Assembly: GCA_002295705.1 (NCBI GenBank)
Contig: DBHP01000056.1
Coordinates: forward strand, 10,443-33,661
Direction: 5' to 3'
Length of the DNA: 23,219 nucleotides
Source of the DNA: Candidatus Neomicrothrix sp. UBA825
GTDB taxonomy: Bacteria > Actinomycetota > Acidimicrobiia > Acidimicrobiales > UBA8592
This document shows, piece after piece, positions 15,136 to 23,170 of this stretch. The notes under the pieces are model-generated. The model was not told the DNA's origin and ran no database searches. It worked only from the letters and a program-made list of their open reading frames with translations. The first letter of the stretch is position 1. Every line of letters begins with the position of its first letter. Both the position numbers and the translations under genes were made by a program.

Positions 15136-16496
15136 ACATCACTATTGTCGGTGCTGGCATTTCTGGTCTGAGTGCCGCATTTGAGCTCCAGAAATCAGGT
15201 TTTGAAATCACGCTTCTTGAGGGTTCAGAGCGGTTAGGAGGAAAGATCCTAACGAGTGAAATTGAAGGATTTAATATTGATGCGGGACCTGATTCTTTTT
15301 TGACTCGTGACCCTGAAATGCGTGAGCTATGTATCGCTCTTGGTGTGGGAGATGAGCTCGTTGCTCCTACCGGTAAACCGGCAAAGGTTTGGGTGGACGG
15401 AGAAATGCATAGTTTACCCAAACGCCATTTTTTAGGAGTTCCTTTGGACCTGGATGAGTTAGAAGGACTGTCTTTGTTGACCAAAGAAGGAGCTAAAAGA
15501 GCAAAGCTTGATTTGACTCTGCCTGACAATAAACCAAACGAAGGTGAAACCGTAGGCTCTCTTATTCGCCGACGACTTGGAGACGAAGTTATGGATAGAT
15601 TGGTTGGCCCGTTATTGGGAGGAATAAACGCTGGAGATGCAGACGACCTTTGTCTTGAGTCAGGTGTTCCGCAGTTGTTCAACGCAAGTCAAGGAGACTT
15701 TAGTCTTGTGAGGTCAATACAAAATTTTCTTGAGAATCAAAACAGGGATCCTGCAAGCCCAGTTTTTCTAACACACCCTGATGGCCTTCAAACAGTAGTT
15801 AAAAGACTAGAACAGGAAATTGATTCAAATATTCAAAGGAAAGAACGGGTGAAATCGGTTGGAATATCGGACAATTCCATAATTATTAATGGATCACAGG
15901 AACACCAAACAGATGCCGTAATTTTATGTATCCCAGCTTTTGCAGCCGCAGAGATCTTGCATGGTTCTTGCCCTAGAACGTCAAACTTGCTCGAAGGCAT
16001 TCAGTATGCGTCAATGGCTTTCATAACGTTCGCGTTCAAAAAGGATGATGTTCCTGAATTCAACGGAAGCGGATTTCTTGTTGGTCGAGATGAAGATTTA
16101 CTAACCACCGCATGTTCTTGGACATCAGAAAAGTGGGCTCATCTTAAGAATGACAACACAGTTTTCCTCAGACTTTCCGTGGGAAGATTTGATGATACGG
16201 AAGCACTTGACATGGAAGACAATGCATTGATAGAAACTCTTAAACTTGAGCTCGCAACTCTAACAGGTATCAAAGCTGACCCATTATCAACCAGAGTTAC
16301 CCGGTGGCCAAATTCTTTTCCCCAATATGAGCTTGGCCATGGGGAGAAAGTAAATGCCATACGACAGCAAGCAGCGCTTGAAATGCCAGGAATGTTCCTA
16401 GCTGGATCGCCATTTAAAGGGATAGGATTGTCGGCCTGCATACGAGATGGAATTGAGCAGGCAAGAAAAGCTAAGAATTTTCTTATGCAAAGGTAA
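15132..16496 (+). CDS. hemY: Protoporphyrinogen/coproporphyrinogen oxidase (HemY/CgoX)
   Basis: A 454-residue FAD-dependent oxidase. The N-terminal Rossmann motif is IVGAGISGLSAAFELQ (residues 5-20), followed by ERLGGKI and the NIDAGPDSFL block typical of HemY/PPOX. The C-terminal FAD segment is LAGSPFKGIGLSACIRDGIEQA. It uses oxygen to oxidise porphyrinogen to porphyrin. In Actinobacteria this family usually acts on coproporphyrinogen III (CgoX, coproporphyrin-dependent route) rather than protoporphyrinogen; sequence alone cannot settle it here, and no ferrochelatase or HemQ gene is in view. The start is GTG 15132, overlapping the hemE stop. The next gene, Lnt-like, begins 5 nt downstream. 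Confidence 0.94.
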   Translation: MNITIVGAGISGLSAAFELQKSGFEITLLEGSERLGGKILTSEIEGFNIDAGPDSFLTRDPEMRELCIALGVGDELVAPTGKPAKVWVDGEMHSLPKRHFLGVPLDLDELEGLSLLTKEGAKRAKLDLTLPDNKPNEGETVGSLIRRRLGDEVMDRLVGPLLGGINAGDADDLCLESGVPQLFNASQGDFSLVRSIQNFLENQNRDPASPVFLTHPDGLQTVVKRLEQEIDSNIQRKERVKSVGISDNSIIINGSQEHQTDAVILCIPAFAAAEILHGSCPRTSNLLEGIQYASMAFITFAFKKDDVPEFNGSGFLVGRDEDLLTTACSWTSEKWAHLKNDNTVFLRLSVGRFDDTEALDMEDNALIETLKLELATLTGIKADPLSTRVTRWPNSFPQYELGHGEKVNAIRQQAALEMPGMFLAGSPFKGIGLSACIRDGIEQARKAKNFLMQR

Positions 16497-16501
16497 AACA
16501 G

Positions 16502-17980
16502 ATGATCCCTTCGCAAATAGTTCTCTTTTTCAGATTTATAACGCGAAAGCAGACTCTGAAACCTATTTATTGCGGAATCTGTTTGGTGCTTTCATTACCT
16601 CCATGGGGTTTCTGGCCTCTAGCTTTTCTAGCTTTTGCCATGCTTGATCAAATCCTAAAAGAAACTCATGGAACAAAATCTAGATTCTTTACGGGATTCG
16701 GCTTTGCTGTCGGATGGCTTTTCCCAGGGACGTTCTGGATGATCGCATTAACAGTTCCAGGTTACTTTATTCAGGGCTTCCTTTTCAGTGGACTCTATGC
16801 ACTTTCCACTTGTCTGATTCCAAGAAGCATGCACCGTTTAATTGCTTTACCGGCAGCATTCACATTGATAGAAGCTGTTCGGTATCGCTGGCCCTTTGGA
16901 GGTGTTCCTTTAGCAACTATTGCGATGTCGCAAAGTGACAGTCCCTTCGGGCAGACCGCTAGAGTACTTGGTCCATTGTTTCTCACAGCTTTCGTAATTA
17001 TTTGCGGAATGGCATTTGCGATGCTCTGGGAAAAGAAATGGAAGCATGCAAGTGCGATCGTTTCAGTCCTGCTCCTCATTTGGGGCCTCAGCGCAATAGT
17101 GCCAAATGGATCTGCTTTTTCTACAATTGACGTCGCAATTGTTCAAGGCGGAGGTGAGCAAGGAACACGTGCCATAAACACAGATGAGCGTGAAGTTTTT
17201 GAGCGACATGTTGAGGCGACTGGGTTAATCCAAGGAAATCCAGATATTGTTCTTTGGCCAGAAGATGTTGTGAACCTTCGCCAGTTATTTATTGATTCGC
17301 CTGAGCGTTCGGAATTAAGTAACCTCGCCCAAGATTTAGATGCTTGGCTGCTTGCAGGAATTTTTGAGAGATTAAATGAAACTTCTAACGCAAATGCAAC
17401 AGTCGCTATTGGGCCAGATGGAGAGATCTACGATAGGTACGATAAAGTTCGCTTGGTCCCTTTCGGCGAGTATGTTCCCCTGAGGTCTCTCATTGAGCCG
17501 TTTGCCCCCGAATATTTGCCAGTTCGCGATACCGTTTCTGGGACTGGGCCTCCAAATCTGTCTTTGGACCTTAGCGATAACGCTCTTGATGCAGGAATCT
17601 CTATTTCATGGGAAATTTTCTTTGAAGATCGGGCAAGGTCAGCGATCCAAAACGGAGGGCAAATTCTGTTAAACCCTACAAATGGGTCAAGCTATTGGCT
17701 GAGGATTCTTCAAACACAACAAATTGCTTCCTCGCAGTTAAGAGCTATTGAGAATGGTCGTTGGGTTCTTCAAGCAGCACCAACTGGGTTCAGTGCGATA
17801 ATCAATTCAGATGGCAAAGTGCTACAACGAACTTCCATCTCTGAAATGAAAGTCTTGCAAGGCGAGGTTGAGTTGAGAGATGGATTAACCATTGCGACTC
17901 GTGTGGGCCCTTTCCCCATGATAATCATCTCAATTCTGTCGCTAGGTACAGCTTTTGCTTGCTCTCGAAAAGATCCCTAA
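16502..17980 (+). CDS. lnt: Apolipoprotein N-acyltransferase-like protein with Cys-to-Ser active site
   Basis: A 492-residue Lnt-family membrane protein. The first ~200 residues contain several hydrophobic helices, with a conserved GGVPL motif near 133-137 and a PLF segment near 158. The nitrilase-type domain follows (about 210-465), and a final helix is near 467-485. Domain markers are E254 in LWPEDVV and K315 in YDKVRLVPFGEYVP, which also contains the conserved E323. The third triad position, normally Cys in a GxSICYE context, reads GISISWE, placing Ser369 (TCA, 17606-17608) where the acyl-carrying Cys belongs. NPTNGSSYW follows as expected. Lnt N-acylates the lipoprotein N-terminal Cys via a thioester on that Cys, so conventional activity is doubtful. 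A serine-substituted Lnt homologue has been described in mycobacteria. AAAGG lies 8 nt before the ATG. It overlaps dtd convergently by 4 nt. Confidence 0.9.
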   Translation: MIPSQIVLFFRFITRKQTLKPIYCGICLVLSLPPWGFWPLAFLAFAMLDQILKETHGTKSRFFTGFGFAVGWLFPGTFWMIALTVPGYFIQGFLFSGLYALSTCLIPRSMHRLIALPAAFTLIEAVRYRWPFGGVPLATIAMSQSDSPFGQTARVLGPLFLTAFVIICGMAFAMLWEKKWKHASAIVSVLLLIWGLSAIVPNGSAFSTIDVAIVQGGGEQGTRAINTDEREVFERHVEATGLIQGNPDIVLWPEDVVNLRQLFIDSPERSELSNLAQDLDAWLLAGIFERLNETSNANATVAIGPDGEIYDRYDKVRLVPFGEYVPLRSLIEPFAPEYLPVRDTVSGTGPPNLSLDLSDNALDAGISISWEIFFEDRARSAIQNGGQILLNPTNGSSYWLRILQTQQIASSQLRAIENGRWVLQAAPTGFSAIINSDGKVLQRTSISEMKVLQGEVELRDGLTIATRVGPFPMIIISILSLGTAFACSRKDP

Positions 17981-18417
17981 TCTACCTCAATCATCAATGT
18001 AGCCGGACCGTGATTAACGAGACTTACGTTCATATCTTCCCGAAAAATTCCAGTTTCAACTCTTAATCCAGATGCTTTCAAAGATTCAATGAAATATTCA
18101 ATTAGGGGTTCAGCCTGTTCGGATCGTGCTGCATCTGACCAACCTGGCCTCCTTCCACTATCAACATTTCCATAAAGTGTAAATTGCGATACAACAAGGA
18201 ATTCCCCGTCTACGTCCTCGCTTGAGAAATTCATTTGTCCATTCTCATCATCAAAAATTCGGATACCGATAACTTTTTTAGCTAACTTTTCCGCCACTTC
18301 TCTAGAGTCGCTATGCGTAACGCCCACAAAAACAAGGAGACCTTTTGAAATAGCACCTACAACCGAACCTCCAACCTCTACTGATGCCTCCGAAACCCGT
18401 TGAACTAAAGCTCGCAA
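17977..18417 (-). CDS. dtd: D-aminoacyl-tRNA deacylase
   Basis: A 146-residue DTD, which hydrolyses D-amino acids (and glycine) mischarged on tRNA. Family hallmarks are the N-terminal MRALVQRVSEASVEV, the SQFTLYG motif (77-83), RRPGWSDAA, and the cross-subunit Gly-cisPro motif NHGPATLMIEV with G137-P138. Length is normal. The start is TTG, fixed by the family's MRxxxQR beginning and supported by AGGAGG four nt upstream. Its 3' end overlaps the convergent lnt-like gene by 4 nt, and it is divergent from the GT4 gene. Confidence 0.96.
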   Translation of the reverse strand: MRALVQRVSEASVEVGGSVVGAISKGLLVFVGVTHSDSREVAEKLAKKVIGIRIFDDENGQMNFSSEDVDGEFLVVSQFTLYGNVDSGRRPGWSDAARSEQAEPLIEYFIESLKASGLRVETGIFREDMNVSLVNHGPATLMIEVD

Positions 18418-18481
18418 AATACCTCCTTAAAGTCGTCGCCCAATGAGCTAATCATTAGTTGCCCTTTATGAAAAATCTAAA

Positions 18482-18521
18482 ACCAAATTAGAAACATTTA
18501 ATCATTTTGGATTGATTTGGT
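18482..18521. promoter_or_regulatory. Imperfect inverted repeat in the dtd-GT4 divergent spacer
   Basis: ACCAAATTAG (18482-18491) can pair with ATTGATTTGGT-side bases 18512-18521 over ten positions, seven at the outer end being perfect Watson-Crick pairs and two G-U, around a 20-nt loop. A second small palindrome, CTAAT-C-ATTAG, lies at 18448-18458. The 146-nt spacer (18418-18563) serves two divergent genes, so an operator is possible, but the AT-rich sequence makes chance similarity real. Confidence 0.25.
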
Positions 18522-18563
18522 CCCCAATGTCCATACCCTTAAAGGCTGAACCTTAGGAATGGC

Positions 18564-19838
18564 GTGCCACTAACTAACGACTCAAAAAAACTTCGGATTG
18601 CAATGCTTGCATATAGAGGGAAGCCTCATGTTGGTGGTCAAGGCGTCTATGTACGCGAGATGAGTAAAGCACTGGTTGAACTAGGACACACAGTTGAAGT
18701 TTTCGGAGGTCCTCCGTATCCGGATCTAGATGACAAAGTCCCCTTACACAAATTTCCAAGTCTTGAAATCTTTAATGACCATTACCCAGGCCGCATACCT
18801 GGATTTTGGGAGATAAAAGACTATCCCGACTTTATTGAAGTCTGTTCATATCTCACTGGGAATTTTTCAGAGCCATTGTCCTTTTCGATGCGGGCATTCA
18901 GAGCCCTTAAGGAGCGATCAAACGAATTCGACTTAGTCATTGATAATGGATCACTAGCATATGGAAATCTCAAAATCCAGAAAAAGCTAGGCTTACCTAT
19001 TCTGGGAATAATTCATCACCCAATTACTGTAGATCGCAGACTTGAACTCGATAATGCAAGAACATTCCTAGAACGTCTTGGGAAACGGCGCTGGTATGCA
19101 TTCACAAGGATGCAAACACGGGTTTGCCAAAAAATCCAAAGAATTATTACAGTTTCTGAATCTTCAAAAGAAGATATTAGCCATGACCATAAGGTTGATA
19201 TAAACAAAATCCATGTTGTTCCTATCGGCATTGATACCGATTTCTTCGCTCCTCAAACCGATATTGAAAGAATCCCAGGACGAATCGTTTCCACTGCCAG
19301 TGCAGATGTGCCATTAAAGGGACAAAAATTTCTCCTGGAGGCCATCGCAAAAGTTCGAAATGATTTTCCGCACGTGCATCTTGAACTTGTCGGGAAACAA
19401 CGAGAAGGAAGTACGACAGCTGAAACTCTAAATCAATTGGGATTAGATGATATCGTCCGGTTTAATCAAGGAATTAGTTATGAAGAATTAGTGAATCTTC
19501 TAGCTTCTGCAGAAGTTGCGATCGTTCCTTCTCTGTATGAAGGTTTCTCAATCCCCGCAATAGAAGCGTTATCGTGCGGGGCGCCTCTAATAGCTTCAAC
19601 TGGAGGAGCTCTCCCTGAAGTTGCAGGTCCACACCTAGAGACATGCTTGGCTGTGCCACCTGGTGATAGCGATGCTTTGGCAGACCAAATTAAATATGCT
19701 TTTCGAAATCCCGATCTATGCAAAGAAATAGGTCTAGCTGGACGTCAACGTGTAATTGAAAAGTGGAGTTGGAGAGAATCAGCAATTACCACAGCCGAAC
19801 ATTGCAGAACACTGTTATCGATTTGGCAAACAAAGTAG
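18564..19838 (+). CDS. GT4-family glycosyltransferase
   Basis: A 424-residue GT-B fold retaining glycosyltransferase of family GT4. The N-terminal acceptor-side loop is HVGGQGVYVREMSKALVELGH (about 22-42). The sugar-nucleotide region contains IPGRIVSTASADVPLKGQKFLLEA, and the diagnostic E-x7-E motif is YEGFSIPAIEALS with E326 and E334, followed by STGGALPEVAG. The protein is cytoplasmic or peripherally membrane-bound. The start is GTG 18564, with AGGA five nt upstream. It is followed after 6 nt by a methyltransferase and then an alpha/alpha-toroid protein, an arrangement suggesting a dedicated envelope glycan or glycolipid pathway. The donor and acceptor cannot be told from sequence. Confidence 0.93.
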   Translation: MPLTNDSKKLRIAMLAYRGKPHVGGQGVYVREMSKALVELGHTVEVFGGPPYPDLDDKVPLHKFPSLEIFNDHYPGRIPGFWEIKDYPDFIEVCSYLTGNFSEPLSFSMRAFRALKERSNEFDLVIDNGSLAYGNLKIQKKLGLPILGIIHHPITVDRRLELDNARTFLERLGKRRWYAFTRMQTRVCQKIQRIITVSESSKEDISHDHKVDINKIHVVPIGIDTDFFAPQTDIERIPGRIVSTASADVPLKGQKFLLEAIAKVRNDFPHVHLELVGKQREGSTTAETLNQLGLDDIVRFNQGISYEELVNLLASAEVAIVPSLYEGFSIPAIEALSCGAPLIASTGGALPEVAGPHLETCLAVPPGDSDALADQIKYAFRNPDLCKEIGLAGRQRVIEKWSWRESAITTAEHCRTLLSIWQTK

Positions 19839-19844
19839 ATCGCA

Positions 19845-20570
19845 ATGCTCACTGTAGATTATGAACGATTAGATTTACATCCCGGCCATAAAGTGCTTGA
19901 CCTCGGATGTGGATTTGGACGACATGCATATGAATCTCTTCGCAGAGGCGCTGAAGTGATTGCATGCGATATGGCATTACCCGAACTAAGCGAAGTCAGA
20001 GCAACTTACGCCGCAATGCTAGAAGCAAACGAAATTGACTCAAAATCCTTAGCCTTTGCATGCGCGGGTGATGCCACAGCTCTTCCCTTTTCTGACAATA
20101 CATTCGATCGAATTATTGCAAGCGAGGTTCTTGAACATATTGAGAATGACGGAGCTGCCTTAGAGGAACTTTTCCGAGTTCTTAAGCCAAACGGTAGAAT
20201 AGCAATAACTATTCCCGCCTTTCTTCCCGAAAAGATTTGCTGGATGCTATCAGACGAATATCATGCTCCCAAAGAAGTCGGCGGACATGTTCGAATCTAT
20301 AGAAAGAATGACATCCATAGGAAAATGAAGCTAAAGGGCTTACATCCATTTGACTATCACCGGGCTCATGCTCTTCATTCCCCGTATTGGTGGTTGAAAT
20401 GCGCTGTCGGACCAAAGAATGACTCGAATAGATTAGTTCGCCTATATCTGCGATTTCTTACCTGGGATATTGTTAAGCAACCAAGAATAACGAAGTATCT
20501 AGAAACGGTCCTTCAGCCTGTTCTTGGAAAGAGTGCGATAGTCTATGGTCAGAAAAAAGAATTCTTGTAA
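19845..20570 (+). CDS. Class I SAM-dependent methyltransferase
   Basis: A 241-residue Rossmann-fold methyltransferase (Methyltransf_11-like). Motif I is VLDLGCGFG (17-25), an acidic residue ends the next strand in VIACDMALPE, motif II appears as GDATALPFSDNTFDRIIASEVLEHI, and a FRVLKPNGRIAITIP block follows. These are the ubiquinone/menaquinone methyltransferase-like features common in small-molecule enzymes. The C-terminal ~80 residues are less typical and rich in basic and aromatic residues. It lies between the GT4 gene (6 nt upstream) and the toroid gene (26-nt overlap if ATG 20545 is used), so it probably modifies the same glycan or lipid. The substrate is unknown. Confidence 0.93.
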   Translation: MLTVDYERLDLHPGHKVLDLGCGFGRHAYESLRRGAEVIACDMALPELSEVRATYAAMLEANEIDSKSLAFACAGDATALPFSDNTFDRIIASEVLEHIENDGAALEELFRVLKPNGRIAITIPAFLPEKICWMLSDEYHAPKEVGGHVRIYRKNDIHRKMKLKGLHPFDYHRAHALHSPYWWLKCAVGPKNDSNRLVRLYLRFLTWDIVKQPRITKYLETVLQPVLGKSAIVYGQKKEFL

Positions 20571-21612
20571 CGAAGGAAATTCATTGACCCCCAACCCCAC
20601 AGATATCGTTCTCACAGACAACGACTTGAAACAGACGGCAGAGTCAATAGCCGAATGGCAGCTGGAGTCTGGAATGATCCCGTGGTTTCCTGGTGGTCAC
20701 GCTGATCCTTGGAATCACATCGAAGCAACCATGGCCCTTCACACAGCTGGGTTAGTTGATGAAGCGCTTAAAGGATATGAGTGGCTTGAAAGGATTCAAC
20801 GCGATGACGGCTCTTGGCACAATTACTATCTCGAGGACAGAATTGAACAAGATAAAATTGATTCAAATTGCGTTGCGTACATCGCAACCGGAGTTTTGCA
20901 CAGCTATTTAATCTCACAAGATACAGGATTCCTTGAATCGATGTGGAAGGTAGTAGAACCTGCAATTGATTTTGTTGTAGATATGCAAACTGAGCGTGGA
21001 GAAATAATCTGGGCGCGCCATTCAGATGGAACGCTTTGGTCTTATGCACTTCTAACAGGGTCATCTAGTATTGCGCACTCAATTAGGAGCGCTATCAAAA
21101 TAGCAACTGAACTAGGTTTTGAAAAAAGAAGATGGGAATCCTCCTATATTAAACTCGCTAATGTTATTCAGACAGTGCCTGAAGCGTTTGCTCCAAAATA
21201 TAGATGGGCGATGGATTGGTATTACCCAGTCCTATCAGGCGTATTAACAGGTGAGATGGGGAAAAAGCATCTTGGTGAAAAGAACGAGACTTTTGAAATT
21301 CAAGGAAAAGGTATTCGTTGCGTTGCTGATCGTCCTTGGATAACAACAGCAGAAACGTGCGAATGCGCATTGGCGTTTCAAAGCATTGGTGACACCCAGC
21401 ATGCATTGGAACTATTTAAACAGATCCAAATTTTTAGAAATGATAAGGGACAATACCTTACTGGAATGGTTTACCCTGAATCTATCTCATTTCCTGAAGA
21501 GGAATATTCGACATATTCTGCAGCAGCCGTTGTTCTGGCCGCTGATTCTTTAATGGGAATAACAAAAGCTTCCCAGCTTTTCTCGAATCACGAATTTTTA
21601 CCAGTGCTTTAG
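20545..21612 (+). CDS. Alpha/alpha-toroid (prenyltransferase/squalene-cyclase repeat-like) protein
   Basis: About 355 residues made of paired amphipathic helices, consistent with an alpha/alpha toroid. A QW-like repeat occurs as LERIQRDDGSWHNYY (about 83-97), with related FVVDMQTERGEIIWARHSDGTLW and FEIQGKGIRCVADRPWITTAETCECALAF blocks. Such proteins in actinobacterial sugar clusters are often auto-named prenyltransferase, but no DDxxD or DxDD catalytic motif is seen. A carbohydrate- or lipid-handling enzyme of unknown activity, such as a glycosidase-like toroid, is equally possible. Two starts compete: ATG 20545, which overlaps the methyltransferase, and TTG 20584, which has AAGGA six nt upstream and would remove 13 residues. 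The gene ends 4 nt from the convergent peroxiredoxin. Confidence 0.75.
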   Translation: MVRKKNSCNEGNSLTPNPTDIVLTDNDLKQTAESIAEWQLESGMIPWFPGGHADPWNHIEATMALHTAGLVDEALKGYEWLERIQRDDGSWHNYYLEDRIEQDKIDSNCVAYIATGVLHSYLISQDTGFLESMWKVVEPAIDFVVDMQTERGEIIWARHSDGTLWSYALLTGSSSIAHSIRSAIKIATELGFEKRRWESSYIKLANVIQTVPEAFAPKYRWAMDWYYPVLSGVLTGEMGKKHLGEKNETFEIQGKGIRCVADRPWITTAETCECALAFQSIGDTQHALELFKQIQIFRNDKGQYLTGMVYPESISFPEEEYSTYSAAAVVLAADSLMGITKASQLFSNHEFLPVL

Positions 21613-21616
21613 ATTT

Positions 21617-22060
21617 CTATTTCTTCAAAACATCCAACGCAGTATCTGCATGCACGTTCATATTTGTTTCGCTTTTGATCACCTCGAGAATCGTTCTATC
21701 CGCTCCTATTACGTATGTGATTCTCTTATTTCCGAATGGCCCCATTCGCTTGGCTCCTAGTATTGATGCAATATTTTGATCAGGGTCTGATAAGAGCGGG
21801 AACCCAAGCTGGTGTTTATCATCAAATTCTTTCTGCTTTTCGACTTGATCCATGCTTATACCAACTGGTTGTGCGCCTAATTCGGAAAATTCTGACTCAA
21901 GGTCACGAAAGTGGCAACTTTCTACTGTGCAACCGGGTGTCATTGCTTTTGGGTAGAAAAAAAGGACAACTGGACCATTTTCTAACATTGATGATAACGA
22001 AACCGAAGCACCTTCTTGGTTGATAGCTTCGAAGTCAGGTACTGTTTCACCTTTTTTCAT
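21617..22060 (-). CDS. bcp: Thiol peroxidase, PrxQ/Bcp-type peroxiredoxin
   Basis: A 147-residue atypical two-Cys peroxiredoxin reducing peroxides in the cytoplasm with thioredoxin as likely donor. The peroxidatic cysteine is C44 in TPGCTVESC and the resolving one is C49, the five-residue spacing that defines the PrxQ/Bcp branch. The preceding FFYPKAMTPGC and following FRDLESEFSELGAQPVGIS are family-typical. AGGAG is five nt upstream of the ATG, and a TAAACT/TATAAA region upstream may hold its own promoter. It is transcribed in the same direction as the upstream methyltransferase (48 nt away) but is functionally unrelated to the glycan genes. Confidence 0.96.
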   Translation of the reverse strand: MKKGETVPDFEAINQEGASVSLSSMLENGPVVLFFYPKAMTPGCTVESCHFRDLESEFSELGAQPVGISMDQVEKQKEFDDKHQLGFPLLSDPDQNIASILGAKRMGPFGNKRITYVIGADRTILEVIKSETNMNVHADTALDVLKK

Positions 22061-22108
22061 TTGATCTCCTAAAAATCTGAATGCCTTTATAGTTTAGTCA
22101 TTTCAGGT

Positions 22109-22732
22109 TTAAACGCGTTTCAAAATTCTTAATGAACCTTCAACCTGTACCTCTTCCCAATTGCCACTCTCAATTGCTGGAAGGTAGATCTGTTCATATG
22201 GTGGACGTCCCCCATCCTTTGGATTAGGGAAAACATCATGAATCGCCAGTAACCCACCTTGTTTTACTTTCGGAACCCAACCATTAAAGTCAGCTTTTGC
22301 GGGCTCTTCTCCATGACCTCCATCTATAAAGAGAAACGAGAGAGGTGTAGTCCAGTTTCTCGCAATCACGCCCGAATGACCTACAAGAGCAATGACTACA
22401 TCTTCTAAACCTGCAGTGAAAATGGCATCTCGGAAGTACGGAAGCGTATCCATAACTCCTTTTCGTTTATCAATAAGTTGAGGGTCATGATGCTCCCAAC
22501 CCTCTTGATTTTCTTCAGACCCTCGATGATGGTCCAGGGCATATAAGACTCGTCCGATGCTTTGCGCAGCATAACCAAGATAAACGGAAGATTTTCCACA
22601 GTAGCTTCCAACTTCTAAAAGAGGACCATCAACCTCCACTGAAACAGCAGCATCATAAAGCGCGATCGCTTCATTTTGCGGTAAGAATCCTTTCACTGCT
22701 TCAGCGACTTTAAATTGATCGGAATCCATCAT
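22109..22732 (-). CDS. Class I SAM-dependent methyltransferase (Methyltransf_24-like)
   Basis: A 207-residue methyltransferase of the type often found with glycosyltransferases and related to macrocin or rhamnosyl O-methyltransferases. Motif I is LLEVGSYCGKSSVYLG (38-53), with LYALDHHRG for the ribose-binding strand, FLFIDGGHGEEPAKADF for the central acidic/His metal-associated block, and GGLLAIHDVFPNPKDGGRPP further on. The DGGH and HD residues are those that bind a divalent metal in this group. The start is one of two adjacent ATGs with no clear ribosome site; it begins 6 nt after the GtrA-like stop, so coupled translation is likely. The probable substrate is a sugar hydroxyl in the neighbouring pathway, which is inferred. 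Confidence 0.9.
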   Translation of the reverse strand: MMDSDQFKVAEAVKGFLPQNEAIALYDAAVSVEVDGPLLEVGSYCGKSSVYLGYAAQSIGRVLYALDHHRGSEENQEGWEHHDPQLIDKRKGVMDTLPYFRDAIFTAGLEDVVIALVGHSGVIARNWTTPLSFLFIDGGHGEEPAKADFNGWVPKVKQGGLLAIHDVFPNPKDGGRPPYEQIYLPAIESGNWEEVQVEGSLRILKRV

Positions 22733-22738
22733 TAGATA

Positions 22739-23170
22739 TTACAGGGAGTTTATCTTTGGAGACGGTGCCGTGGATGATTCCTTAAAGAGATACTTTTCAA
22801 GAATAAAATATTTAGCGCCCCATAACAATGTGTAGCCTATGGCGTTTGCCAAATTTATCGCTATCCACGTTTCCCAAATTGAATCAGCTAAATAAACAAA
22901 GATTGTCGAAATTCCTAACCCTAAAAAAGCTAGCATCCAATACGGTAAAATTTCGTTACGAATATTTGTGACTGACCTTTTTCGCCAAACCCAGAATCTG
23001 TTCAGTAAATAATTCGGTGTAGTTGAAATCGTTACAGCTAGAACATTACTTAATAAGGGATTGAGTTTTCCTACCTCATAAAAGAGGAAAAGAAGAACTT
23101 GACCAATTGGTGCAGTAAACAACGAGACATAAACATATCGAAGTTTTTTTCGCAGCTCGTATTTAGACAT
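22739..23170 (-). CDS. GtrA-like polytopic membrane protein
   Basis: A 143-residue protein with four predicted membrane segments (about 10-30, 36-56, 77-96 and 102-122) and the family-defining NYLLNRFWVWRKR at the end of the second. GtrA/DPMS-type proteins are thought to flip or present polyprenyl-phosphate-linked sugars at the membrane. This fits its position beside methyltransferases and a glycosyltransferase. ATG 23170 is used; a TTG directly in front of it (23173) is the alternative. It is first in the minus-strand group GtrA-methyltransferase-Bcp. The upstream 46 nt reach the window edge, and no clear promoter is seen there. Confidence 0.9.
   Translation of the reverse strand: MSKYELRKKLRYVYVSLFTAPIGQVLLFLFYEVGKLNPLLSNVLAVTISTTPNYLLNRFWVWRKRSVTNIRNEILPYWMLAFLGLGISTIFVYLADSIWETWIAINLANAIGYTLLWGAKYFILEKYLFKESSTAPSPKINSL

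Noticed and set aside
15089..15682. 197-codon open frame antisense to hemY
   Set aside because: Its translation is Ser/Pro/Arg-rich with no domain, and it lies opposite the intact hemY; a shadow frame.
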